From Streptomyces sp. A0642 (lineage in GTDB: Bacteria > Actinomycetota > Actinomycetes > Streptomycetales > Streptomycetaceae): DNA of 64,000 bases. The position numbers and the translations under genes were made by a program. Shown piece by piece: positions 52,283 to 61,314 of this stretch (the stretch's first letter is position 1; each line of letters opens with the position of its first letter). The notes below the pieces were generated by a model, which was not told the DNA's origin, searched no databases, and was given only the letters and a program-made list of their open reading frames with translations. The DNA lies in contig NZ_SSBL01000004.1 in assembly GCF_004795105.1 (NCBI RefSeq), positions 248,001 through 312,000 on the forward strand. The letters are read 5' to 3'.

Positions 52283-53170
52283 GCCGTCAGTAAACCGTCC
52301 GGGACTGACAACGGGAGGGGACGACTGCGTTTTGAGACGCTTTCAGCCACCTTCGGTCACCGCCTTCCTCAGCAGGTCACCGAACTCGCCCGAGCTGCCC
52401 GCCAGAAGAAGCACACCGTCAGCATCTTCACCCACACCAACATCGCAACCACCTCCCTGTCCGACGCCCTGAACGCGGCCGGCCTGGTCCACGAGCAGGT
52501 TGGTTTCACCGAGGCCCACGCGGAAGCACTCTCCGCCCAACTCGCCCTCGTCCAGTTCGCACTCGGGCAGAAGGGCGTCCAGGTCCGGCGGGCGCTGGCC
52601 GTGTTCGTCACCGCTTGCCTGCGCAGCCGAGGGCTTTCCCCTCTCGCACGGCAGATGCTGGACCAGTCCAACCCCGTGTTGCAGCGTGCCTTGCGGGCCC
52701 TCGCAGAGGATCTACGCTCGGCGGGATGCGGCCCCAACGCCGACACCGACCGCTTGGCCGAGATCGTCACGGGCGCCTACGCGCGCATCGGCACCTTCCG
52801 TGGCCAGGAGGCCTGGCTGCAGGCCGCCCCCATCGCCCGCCGCGCACTGCGCCTGCTCAAGCAGGACCAGAGCCTTACGGCGATGGCCGAGGAACTTCAA
52901 CGTGCCCGCGACGAGACTCTAGTGGGCGACACGCGGCCGCGCCCGCGCCCGGTGCAGGTGATGAACCTCCACCAGACCAAGGGACGCGAAGCCGACACCA
53001 CCATCCTGCTGCTGGCCGACGACGAGTACTACGGCCCGGAAGGCGAACCCTTCCCCAGCGGCTCACGACTGCTCTACGTCGTCATGACCCGCGCCCGCCA
53101 CCAGGCGCACCTGGTCGTCCCGGCCAACTCCCACCCTCTGTGGGCCCCCCTCGTCACCGCTCTGGAGTGA
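52283..53170 (+). pseudogene. UvrD/Rep-family helicase, 5'-truncated remnant
   Basis: The reading frame carries only the C-terminal half of a UvrD-like superfamily 1 helicase. Motif V is VMNLHQTKGREADTTILLL (about 52960-53015) and motif VI is LLYVVMTRARHQAHLVVPA (about 53070-53126), then the end. The Walker A and motif II region is missing; upstream in-frame sequence is unrelated and has no plausible start near the junction. Homology begins near 52328 (RFETLSATFGHRLPQQVTEL). It looks like a fragment left by insertion or deletion, though a short expressed form starting internally cannot be excluded. Confidence 0.72.
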
Positions 53171-53297
53171 CCCGCTCGCCCGTTGGTCCCCGCCGCATAC
53201 CTTTCCCGACGTCGCAAGGACTGCCCGCAGTTGGCTCGGTGTCTCAGCTGGTGTGGGTATGGGGGCGAGGTCGGCCGCACGGCTTCTGCGGCATCGG

Positions 53298-56200
53298 TCA
53301 GGGCAGGGTGCAGTCGAGGGTGAACACTGCGACTGGAACCCCTTTGAGGTCTCGTTGCCTCTGGGCCTGTTGTTGCTGATGCCGGTCAACCGACTCGAGT
53401 GTGTGATGGGTGGCGGGGCACGATCGTCGCTTGGCTTCTGCCCAGCGGTCGCAGTCGAAGTAGCCGGTCAGCAGGATGCCCGCGGTTCGGGGGGTGTGGA
53501 GGTATCGGTCGACGAGCTGGTGTTCCAAGGCCGTGGGCAGGCTGCTGTTCCAGCAGCCTTTGCACTCGATCACTACCTTGACGGGATCGTGTCCGCTGTC
53601 CGGCGGGGCGGGGACCTCAATCTGAATGTCGGTGCGTCGGCCAGCGAGGCCCGGACGGTCGAGCTGGACTTCTCGGTTGACGACCACGCGGTGACCACCG
53701 ATGTCCTGCATGAGGAACACAGCGAGGATGTCGCTCAGATCCTCCTCCCAGCAGGGCCACCACTCAGCCTGGGCCGCGGAGGCGTCCGATCGGTTCCACA
53801 GGGCGATGCTCAAGCCGTTGGGTCGGCGCAGGGTGTCCTGGAAACGGTCGAGGGCCTCCAGCACGAGCGCTAGGAGGTGCCCTTCGTCCGTGACCCAGCG
53901 GCGCTGGTGGGACTGTTGCGCGAGTGCCCTCATCTGAGACGGCGATACCGGCGCATGTTGGGCTTGCGCGGCTGCCAGGGCGGTCCGCCGGGCCAGGCGG
54001 CGCAGGCGCCACAGCCCTGTCTGGGTGGCCAGACGGTGCAGCTGGTGGGCTGCCTGGGGTGTGTTCTTGGCTTCTAGCAGAGAGGGTATGGACCGGATCA
54101 GCTCGCCGAAGCCGTCGTCACCGCTCCAGCCGGAGCGCAGGGGCGGGTCCAATGTCTCTGCTGTGACATGGCGGGCGAGCGAGAGATACAGCTCGGCGAG
54201 AGCTTCCTCGTTCAGGTTGGCCAGTTGGTGCGGCTGACTGCAGTGGGGCACGAGGGGCTGGCCGAGCCGGCCGATGTATGCCTGGGCGAGCCCATCGTCG
54301 GTGAGACGCTGGTGTACAAGAGGCCACAGGCTTGGCAGGGCTGGGCAGTACAGCAGAATCTGTGCCGCCATGAGCCATCGGTTCAGGGTGTCGGGTGTCG
54401 CTGTCGGTCCCGACGGGTCGCTCTCGAGGGCCGATTGCAGGCGCACGAGGGCGCAGGGGTTCCCGTTGGAGGCGAGGGCGCTGGTGACGCTCTGCCAGTG
54501 TTCAGGGTTGCGATCGGCTTGGTCGGTCCAGGCGTTGAGAGCGTCGAGGACGTCTGGCTGTGTATGGGCGCCGAGCGAGCGGGCCAGGTCATGTGTGGTG
54601 GTGGGATCGGTGTGGGGGTCGCGAAGAACGTCGTCGAGCAGCGCAAGCAGTGCCGGGCCTGCGTGCTCGGCGCAGACGGGCAAGAAGGCGTCCTTGATGG
54701 TTTGGGCTGCAGCGTTGTAAGCGTGTGTGGTGGCCAGTGCAAGACTCCAGCCGGCCCAGCAAGCAGGAGAGGTCTGAGGGAGCTCGTCCGGGGTGCCCAG
54801 AACAGCGAGGGCGCTGAGCTCCAGCGTCAGCGCCGGATTGAGGTTTCGGCCGTAGGCCAGCAGTTCAGGGGGCAGGAGCGGCGCGGTCGCCAGGACGTGC
54901 CGGGCGGCGGCCATCAACTCAGCGCCGAGGTGGCTGTCTCGGGCCGGGCGGGAGGGGGCGTGATGTGCCCACAGCAGCAACGGCTCCAGCCACAGGTGAG
55001 GGAGGTCAGCTCCGTCACGAGTGCATCGCATCTCGTTGATAACGGCGGCCCAGGCGCGGCGGATGGTCTCAGGTCCGGCGGTGTGGACGGCGCCGAGGGC
55101 TTCGCGCAGCCGTGCCTCACTGTAGGTGGGGCTCTGGTCGCAAGGGGTGTCGACTTGTCGCTGGGGTTGCGGGTCGGGGTCTTGGTCCCACCTCGAGGTG
55201 AGGTGTCGGAGGGTGGGGTGGGCGCTGCGAGCTGCTTCGGCCCGGGCTTGCAGCTCGGGGTTGGCGGGCGGGGCGATGGAGACGAGCAGCCGGGCGAGTG
55301 GGGCTGGCACTTCGGCGAGTTCGTCCCAGTGCTCCATCCAGTAGAACGCGTCGTCGTATGTGGTCAGGCAGCCGTGAGGGACGGCACCCAAGATATTGAA
55401 GAACTGATTCTCGTCCGTGTGGTTGAGCAGGTGAAGTGTCACGGCGCGGCGCAGGCTGTGCTGCGCGCGCAGGGCCTCGCCCAGAACCTGTTGCTCGGTG
55501 TGGCCTTCGAGGCTGTGCAGGATGGCGCTGTGGCTGGCCAGGCCGGTGAGAGCCTCGCCGATGAGGACCTCGGGCTGGGGCACTCCGGTGAAACCGTGGG
55601 TGCCGGCGAGTGTGACCGCGCGGCCGATCAAGTTGGTGGCTAGGACGATGCTGCGCCCGGGCAGAGGCTGTTGCAGCGTGTCGCGGGCCCACAGCAGTGC
55701 CTGAGCCGTCTGGGCAACGGTCAGCTGATCGGATATCTGTGAGCGCAGCATCCACGCGTGGCCGTAGAAGTCAGGGTCTGGATCACGCACGAAGTCGAGC
55801 AGTTCACGCAATTGCAGGTGGGCGGGCCACAGTCGGTCGAGGGCGGCAGCAACGACTTCCGGCGAGGAGTCGTGGGCGGCCAGTTGTCTGATCCGGTCCA
55901 CTGTGTGGCTGTCTGCGGGGCGGAGATCGGCGACGGCCTGGAGGGCGAGGGCGCGTCGTTCCTCGGACAGGCTGGTTCTCTCGGCGGCCAGCAGGAGGAC
56001 GTCGGTCAGCTCCGGGCGGGGACAGCGTCGGGCTATGTGCAGTGCGATGGTCGTTGCGAGTCTGTCCGCGTCTGGTTGCAGGCGGGGCATGAGTTGCTGG
56101 GGCAGTTGGGGGTGGTCGAGTCGGTGCAGGGTGTTGTCGTCGAAGTCGAGGGTGTCGTCTTGTTGCGCCAGGCTGAAGAGGGCCTCCACGACCCGGGCCC

Positions 56201-57491
56201 GGTCGGCGGCCGTTCGTGCGGGCAGATCGGCCAGTAGCAGCACCAGCGGATCGTCACGCAGCAAGTCCTCGAAGAGGGTGTTGTCGCTGTTGCTGCGCCA
56301 GGCGGCAACTTCGCGGTGGGCGGGGTAGATGTGCCGGGCCGCGCCGTCTCCGACCCATAGCAGGCCGGCCTGAGCGCGTGGGTCGACTTGGTGGGCATGC
56401 AGGTAGTGGGCGGCGAGGTATTCCTGGTAGCTGCGGTGTGTGAAGGTCCACCGCAACATGCCTACTGGTTCGAACAGATGGGACTCGGTCAGTCGGCGCA
56501 GTTCGTCGGTTGTGCATGAGACCTGGCTGCCTTGCAGGCCGGGCTCCTGCCCGCCTTCCAGCTCGGCCAGGGTGATCTCTCCACTGCTAGGGATGTGATG
56601 GGGTTCATCGCTCAGCACGTTGTGGGCGCCGAACTGCATCGCAGCCGCCACACGGGCGGCAACCGGCAGCAGACGCTGGCCCGTTGGCTGGGATCGCAGT
56701 TCACGAGTGTCGGCCGGACGCCTGCTCTCGGAACACAGTTGCAGGCAGGCCTGCTCGTAGGCGTCGGCCGCAGTAGCAGGCAACGTCCCATGAACACGGT
56801 GGTACTCAAGTAGCTGCAGCAACGTGACCGGAGCCATGGCCAAGTGCGTCAGACCGCGTTCGCGCAGCACCGTGGTGAAGAGTTCGGCATCCAGACCGTA
56901 GTGCTCAGCGGCAACGGCAATGTCGCTGACGCTGAGAGGGGTCAGGATCATGTGCTGCACCTGGAGTGACTGCGGCCAGTACCGATTGAGCGTGTCCTGC
57001 AGAGTGTCGGGCCAGCGCCCCGTACGGCAGCTGAACCGCAACCGGACGCGGCCTCGTTGGTCAGCGGAAAGCGAGTCGATCCAGTCGGCGATCAACCCGC
57101 CCAGGGCAGGCAGCGCATTCAGGCCCTCATCGACACTGTCCAGGAAGACCCACCACTCCCCCGCGCCCTGGGCCTCGGCGGCATCAGCCAGCGCCGACCT
57201 GACCTGGAGCTCGGTCTGGCACCGCCCCAAATTGACCCATCGCGTTGCAGCCTGGCCCGCCTCCAGTGCCTGGCATTCCTGCATGAGTGCCAGTGACTTG
57301 CCGGCACCCCGCTCCCCGAACAACGCCAGCACCGGTACATCCCGCAACTCCTCCAGCCGCCGGCCATGGCCGCTCTCCGTCGCAGCGGGCAAGCTGGTCC
57401 TGTTCCCTCGGAGTGCGGAATCCGCTAGCGGCGCTGTCTTCCTCGCCCAGGGATAGACCACGCCCGGCAATGGTGCTGTCGTCACAGCCAC
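53298..57491 (-). CDS. STAND/NACHT-like NTPase fused to C-terminal PD-(D/E)XK nuclease
   Basis: This very large soluble protein (about 1,397 residues) has an N-terminal P-loop NTPase with Walker A ALFGERGAGKSLAL (Lys65) and Walker B WVFLDSVDEG (residues about 115-123), the latter in the NACHT style LDxxDE. Residues about 350-1200 are helical and repeat-like (HEAT/TPR type by appearance). The C-terminus has a PD-(D/E)XK nuclease: Asp1288 in RRTDIQIEV and Glu1309-x-Lys1311 in VVIECKGCW, followed by YFDCDRW. This build suggests a sensor-activated DNA-cleaving defence protein; the function is inferred. The start is uncertain: GTG 57491 or 57485; the frame is open to an ATG at 57635. It lies in an accessory island. 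Confidence 0.82.
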   Translation of the reverse strand: MAVTTAPLPGVVYPWARKTAPLADSALRGNRTSLPAATESGHGRRLEELRDVPVLALFGERGAGKSLALMQECQALEAGQAATRWVNLGRCQTELQVRSALADAAEAQGAGEWWVFLDSVDEGLNALPALGGLIADWIDSLSADQRGRVRLRFSCRTGRWPDTLQDTLNRYWPQSLQVQHMILTPLSVSDIAVAAEHYGLDAELFTTVLRERGLTHLAMAPVTLLQLLEYHRVHGTLPATAADAYEQACLQLCSESRRPADTRELRSQPTGQRLLPVAARVAAAMQFGAHNVLSDEPHHIPSSGEITLAELEGGQEPGLQGSQVSCTTDELRRLTESHLFEPVGMLRWTFTHRSYQEYLAAHYLHAHQVDPRAQAGLLWVGDGAARHIYPAHREVAAWRSNSDNTLFEDLLRDDPLVLLLADLPARTAADRARVVEALFSLAQQDDTLDFDDNTLHRLDHPQLPQQLMPRLQPDADRLATTIALHIARRCPRPELTDVLLLAAERTSLSEERRALALQAVADLRPADSHTVDRIRQLAAHDSSPEVVAAALDRLWPAHLQLRELLDFVRDPDPDFYGHAWMLRSQISDQLTVAQTAQALLWARDTLQQPLPGRSIVLATNLIGRAVTLAGTHGFTGVPQPEVLIGEALTGLASHSAILHSLEGHTEQQVLGEALRAQHSLRRAVTLHLLNHTDENQFFNILGAVPHGCLTTYDDAFYWMEHWDELAEVPAPLARLLVSIAPPANPELQARAEAARSAHPTLRHLTSRWDQDPDPQPQRQVDTPCDQSPTYSEARLREALGAVHTAGPETIRRAWAAVINEMRCTRDGADLPHLWLEPLLLWAHHAPSRPARDSHLGAELMAAARHVLATAPLLPPELLAYGRNLNPALTLELSALAVLGTPDELPQTSPACWAGWSLALATTHAYNAAAQTIKDAFLPVCAEHAGPALLALLDDVLRDPHTDPTTTHDLARSLGAHTQPDVLDALNAWTDQADRNPEHWQSVTSALASNGNPCALVRLQSALESDPSGPTATPDTLNRWLMAAQILLYCPALPSLWPLVHQRLTDDGLAQAYIGRLGQPLVPHCSQPHQLANLNEEALAELYLSLARHVTAETLDPPLRSGWSGDDGFGELIRSIPSLLEAKNTPQAAHQLHRLATQTGLWRLRRLARRTALAAAQAQHAPVSPSQMRALAQQSHQRRWVTDEGHLLALVLEALDRFQDTLRRPNGLSIALWNRSDASAAQAEWWPCWEEDLSDILAVFLMQDIGGHRVVVNREVQLDRPGLAGRRTDIQIEVPAPPDSGHDPVKVVIECKGCWNSSLPTALEHQLVDRYLHTPRTAGILLTGYFDCDRWAEAKRRSCPATHHTLESVDRHQQQQAQRQRDLKGVPVAVFTLDCTLP

Positions 57492-57737
57492 CAAGCGTAG
57501 AGGGCAGCACTGACAACACCTCGCTCCTGTGGCCTCTGCGGAACCGCTCCTCCTAGCACCCGGTGGATCGAGCTCTTTGCCGCTTCGGCTGCAAATCGTG
57601 GTCGGTCTGTATGTCAGGGGCCGGCAGTCGATCACTTTGACGCGAACCTCGGACGCCCGCTGGGCGGCGGGGTATCTGTTCTCGCTCGATCTGTGCCGGT
57701 TGTGGCGGGGCGAGCAGCGTGACCGTTCTTCGGAGTG

Positions 57738-57856
57738 TCACTGGTCGCAGTCAAAGAAGCCGACAAGGGGGATGCCCGCGGTGGAGGCGACGAGCTGCTC
57801 GGCGAGGGCGGCGGTGAGCAGGCTGCGGTTCCAGCAGCTTTGGCCTCGATGACCAC
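57738..57856 (-). pseudogene. Frameshifted remnant of a second PD-(D/E)XK nuclease domain
   Basis: The minus strand reads VVIEAK, then after a 1-base deletion CWNRSLLTAALAEQLV...GIPLVGFFDCDQ and a stop. This matches VVIECKGCWNSSLPTALEHQLV...GILLTGYFDCDRW of the adjacent NACHT-nuclease protein. It is a decayed paralogue of its C-terminus, lying 247 bases before that gene's start. Confidence 0.75.
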
Positions 57857-58307
57857 AGGGAACGGTTCCGTAGCTGGGAGGACATAGGAGTTCTCACACC
57901 ATCCGCGGCAGTCTCAGCCCACTTGCAGGAATGCAGTTCAGGCGAGCCTTTATACCGGAAACTAGCCTTTTGACCGTCTCATCTCACCCGCAGGACAGCA
58001 GGTAAGAGCTGCGCGGCTACCGCAACACTGGTGAGACCTCACACTCATGGTTGACACGGTAGCCGTCCCCAGGGCGTGGGCCCGCGTCAATTCCGGATCG
58101 CCGCGGCCCGGGTCGAAGGTGCGCCGCACTGGTGCAGCGGATCTTCCATGGCCCGTTCACGCTGGCTCGCCGTGCGCAGTCCGCACGTCGCAGGGGCGGG
58201 GATGGCCGGAGATCCCATGCGGCTGGTGTTCAGGCTCCGTAACTGGCTCCTGGAGGCGGTGGTAATGGGCAGGACAGCATAGCTGCGGGTGGGGGATCCT
58301 GGAGCCT
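57857..58307. other. Non-coding interval before the second nuclease-like gene
   Basis: About 450 bases with no supported gene. A less GC-rich patch with TTATACCGG lies near 57950-57980. GGAG at 58301 precedes the next start. Small ORFs here show no recognisable product. Confidence 0.4.
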
Positions 58308-59798
58308 ATGACATGGGCACCAGGCAGTCGGGCGGTCCGGGATCGGGACTATGTGGCGCGGGTTCGCAGGCACCGGCCCAGTGCCCTGCTGCCGCTGATC
58401 GCGGAAGCGTCGGCTACCTACGCGTTGGAGTCCTCGTGGCTGGAGAGCCCGGGCCGTAAGTACATGCCGTGGGCGCTGGCTGACGCTGCCCGGGTTTCGC
58501 TGGTATGCGGGAACGAGTACCGCAAGGACGCGAGCGAGGCGGACCTGCTGCAAATCCTGGACATGCACTCGCAGTTGGAGGAGCCCTACCTCTACGACCA
58601 CGACAACGACGGGGATGCTCTGGCTCGGTTCATGCTGCGCGCCGCCGGGGAGCAGATGATCTACCAGGAGCCGGTGGGAAGGGAGCTGGGGCGTGCCGCG
58701 GCGATGCTCACGCAGACGACGGGAACGCGGGAGGCGCGGTGCCTGCGTCCGGGCTGGGAAGAGGAGTTGCTGGGCACGAGCCTGTCGAACTATGTCGGCA
58801 TCGCCCAGCTGTTGTGGGCGTCGGCGATCAACTACGCGGGCCGGTTCGATCCGGCGTCCTTGGAGGCGCCCGGTGCCGAGCGGATCTGCGCGGAGATCCC
58901 TGCCTCGACCATCCTGTCGGTGGCCGGGAAGCACTTCGTGACCGATACGGCCGCCTTCCGGCAGGCCAGCGAGCGGGCGCAGCTGACCACCGATCCGCTC
59001 CTGCGCCGCTACGAGTACAACCCGCTGCGTACTACGCCCCTGGTTGAGGGCTACGGCCCGGGCTTGCTTGCTCCGGTCAGCCAGCTGGTTCCGGCCAAGG
59101 CCAGCCCGCTGGGCATCTACTACACCGGCGTCGCCCGGTTCGGTAATGCCTTCGCGCAGGACCTGGGCGACCTGTTCGAGGCCTACGTCGGCCGCCAGCT
59201 CGGGCTGCTGCCAGAAGCGACGGTCCTCCCGGAGATCACCTACGGCCAGAACCGGTCGCTCAGCGTCGACTGGATCGTCGTCACCGAGGAACTGGTGCTG
59301 CTGGTGGAGGTGAAGTCCGTACGGCCCACCGCCCACCTGCGGCTGGCCACCGAGCGCCGGGTCGAGGAGCTGCAGCGCATGCTCGGCCGCGCCTATGAGC
59401 AGATCGACAACACCGCCGCTCTGATCGCGAGCAGACGCAAGGAGTTCGCTGGGGTGCCCACCGACCGGCCCGTGCAGGGGCTGATCGTGACGATGGAGCC
59501 GTTCCACATCGTCAACGCCCCCATGCAGCGGCCATTCCTGCCGGCCACCACGGTTCCCGTGACGGTGTGCAGCATCGGTGAGCTGGAGGACATGGTCACC
59601 ATCACCGACGCCCCCGTCGGCCGGCTCCTGCTGGAGCGGGATGCCGACGCTCGGCGCTCCACCTACGCCCTGCGCGAGGCGTTGTCGGGGCACGACCACG
59701 CCCGTAACCCTGTCCTGGACGGCGGGTGGAGCAGCTACCCCTGGAGCCGTGGCGCAGCCGGACACGAGCCGTCCGAGTCCGCTGGTGCGGCGCTGTAA
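58308..59798 (+). CDS. Hypothetical protein with PD-(D/E)XK nuclease-like C-terminal half
   Basis: This 496-residue protein has an unrecognised helical N-terminal part (about 1-270) and a C-terminal half resembling a restriction endonuclease fold: Glu291 in DLFEAYVGRQLG, Asp321 in SLSVDWIVV and Glu334-x-Lys336 in LVEVKSVRP, with the spacing of PD-(D/E)XK enzymes. It is followed 13 bases later by a DUF4238 gene. The nuclease reading is by motif only; a catalytically dead relative is possible. It has no signal or membrane segment. Confidence 0.65.
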   Translation: MTWAPGSRAVRDRDYVARVRRHRPSALLPLIAEASATYALESSWLESPGRKYMPWALADAARVSLVCGNEYRKDASEADLLQILDMHSQLEEPYLYDHDNDGDALARFMLRAAGEQMIYQEPVGRELGRAAAMLTQTTGTREARCLRPGWEEELLGTSLSNYVGIAQLLWASAINYAGRFDPASLEAPGAERICAEIPASTILSVAGKHFVTDTAAFRQASERAQLTTDPLLRRYEYNPLRTTPLVEGYGPGLLAPVSQLVPAKASPLGIYYTGVARFGNAFAQDLGDLFEAYVGRQLGLLPEATVLPEITYGQNRSLSVDWIVVTEELVLLVEVKSVRPTAHLRLATERRVEELQRMLGRAYEQIDNTAALIASRRKEFAGVPTDRPVQGLIVTMEPFHIVNAPMQRPFLPATTVPVTVCSIGELEDMVTITDAPVGRLLLERDADARRSTYALREALSGHDHARNPVLDGGWSSYPWSRGAAGHEPSESAGAAL

Positions 59799-59811
59799 AG
59801 GGGAGGGTGGG

Positions 59812-60861
59812 ATGGGGGCGAACACTTCCAGGGAGCACCACCTGGTGCCGAAGTACTGGCTGCGGGCGTTTGCCGAGGACGGACACGTACTGGGGCGGTG
59901 GCGCAGCGGCGCGGAGTATCGCACTCCCGTGCGGCGCGCGGCGGTGGCTCGGGACTTCAACACCGACCCCCTCACGGACGGCGAACGGCGCGTGGCGTTG
60001 GAGACCTATCTGGATCACCATGTCGACGGTCCGTGCGCGCCGGTTCTGCGCGCCGTGCGTGAGGGACGGTGGCCGCTGGGCGGGGCGCGGCATGCTCTCG
60101 TGCTGGACGCGCTGGCCTGGCAGGTGGTGCGCACGCAGGCGTTCAGGTCCTTCGACGAGCAGGTCGGCCGGCAGCTCTTTCCGGCTTTGTGGGCTTCGGA
60201 GGCAGTGGGTTTCTGCGAGGAACGGCTGGGGCGGCCGCTGTCGGACGCGGAGCGGATGGAAGTGTTCTGGTCGGCCGTACGGACGGCTCCTGGCCCTTCG
60301 GTGGTTGCTGACCCGCGTTCGGCGCTGCGCGCCATGATCCGAGCTTTCGAGCGCACCCGCGACATTCTCACCGTCCCGGGCCGTCGACTGGTTGTGCTGC
60401 GTTCGGCGGAGCCGTTGCTGGTCCTGGGCGACAGCGGTGTGGCCTTGCGTCGCAAGGACGGCACCTTCTGTCTCACTCCCCCGCTGCTGCCCGAGACGGT
60501 CGAGGTCTTCGCTCCGCTGTCACCGACGTGTCTGCTCATCTCCACACCCCGCGGGCACTACCGGCCGCATCAGGGGCTCACGCGCAGGATTGCTGCCAAG
60601 GCCAACGCCGGGGCAGCAGCATGGTGCCAGGATGCCGTCTACCGGCTCCCGTCCATGCCCTGGCCCGCCCGGCTGCGACTGGCCGGCGCACCGCTGGAGG
60701 TCCGGGCGCCGCGGCTGACCGCTGTACCCACCCAGCAGCAGCCCGGCCCCGCACCGGCGCATCCCGAGATCCGCCGCAGCGAGCTGCGCGCCCTCCTGGA
60801 CCAGTTCACCTTCACGCCTGCTGATCAGCCATCGGTCCCTGGGGCATCAGGGCGCGCGTAA
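59812..60861 (+). CDS. DUF4238 protein
   Basis: This 349-residue protein shows the DUF4238 hallmark REHHLVPKYWLRAFAEDG at the N-terminus, with conserved ARDFNTDPLTDGER and ETYLDHHVDG. The family is found in defence islands and is of unknown activity (an HNH-like HH motif has been suggested by its HHLVPKYWL pattern). It starts 13 bases after the nuclease-like gene, with GGGAGG upstream, so the two are an operon and probably act together. Confidence 0.72.
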   Translation: MGANTSREHHLVPKYWLRAFAEDGHVLGRWRSGAEYRTPVRRAAVARDFNTDPLTDGERRVALETYLDHHVDGPCAPVLRAVREGRWPLGGARHALVLDALAWQVVRTQAFRSFDEQVGRQLFPALWASEAVGFCEERLGRPLSDAERMEVFWSAVRTAPGPSVVADPRSALRAMIRAFERTRDILTVPGRRLVVLRSAEPLLVLGDSGVALRRKDGTFCLTPPLLPETVEVFAPLSPTCLLISTPRGHYRPHQGLTRRIAAKANAGAAAWCQDAVYRLPSMPWPARLRLAGAPLEVRAPRLTAVPTQQQPGPAPAHPEIRRSELRALLDQFTFTPADQPSVPGASGRA

Positions 60862-60949
60862 GCGGTGGCCGGAAGCGGTCGGCTCACGCCGGGGCGCGCT
60901 CTGTCCCAACCGGCAGACTCAACTCGTACGGCGCAGGTGGCGGGGCGGG

Positions 60950-61216
60950 TCAGCCGCGAGGTGTGTACCAGGGCACCAGGCGCAGCAGGAGGTCGAGGGT
61001 GTGGCGGGCTGCTGTGCGGGTGGCGGTGGTGGGGGCGAAGGCTGAAGCGAGGGCGAGGGTGGCGGTGATCGCGCCGAGCGCCGCGGCTAGGACGAGCAGG
61101 AGCCACCTGAGGTGGCCGGCGTGGTGGAGGCTGCCTGCGCCGAGCAGGGTGAGGAACGCGGTGGTGAGTGCGGTGGCTGTTCTGATTCGGGCGCGGTTTC
61201 GGGGGACGCGGGTCAT
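60950..61216 (-). CDS. Small membrane protein
   Basis: This 88-residue protein has a basic N-terminus (MTRVPRNRARIRT), two hydrophobic segments (about 15-32 and 36-58) and a basic tail. GAGGAG precedes the ATG at 61216. It is divergent from the MerR-like gene. No family recognised. Confidence 0.55.
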   Translation of the reverse strand: MTRVPRNRARIRTATALTTAFLTLLGAGSLHHAGHLRWLLLVLAAALGAITATLALASAFAPTTATRTAARHTLDLLLRLVPWYTPRG

Positions 61217-61276
61217 GGTCGGGCTTCTCCTCGTTGGTGCGGGCACCGGGTGGTGCTGAAGCCCAGTGAGCCAGAT

Positions 61277-61288
61277 GTGGAATTCCAC
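61277..61288. promoter_or_regulatory. 12-base perfect palindrome in the divergent promoter region
   Basis: GTGGAATTCCAC lies between the small membrane protein gene and the MerR-like gene, 27 bases before the latter's start. It is a plausible operator for the regulator itself. Confidence 0.4.
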
Positions 61289-61314
61289 GGGAAATGGCAC
61301 TTCTCGGGGTTGTA

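Noticed and set aside
57184..57519. Alternative-frame start (GTG with AGGAGCGAG upstream) for the NACHT gene
   Set aside because: It reads in a different frame from the P-loop and would need a frameshift; the main frame is continuous, although a sequencing or natural frameshift near 57,400 cannot be excluded.
58047..58265. 72-codon ORF before the second nuclease-like gene
   Set aside because: No ribosome binding site, low-complexity sequence, no similarity to a known small protein.
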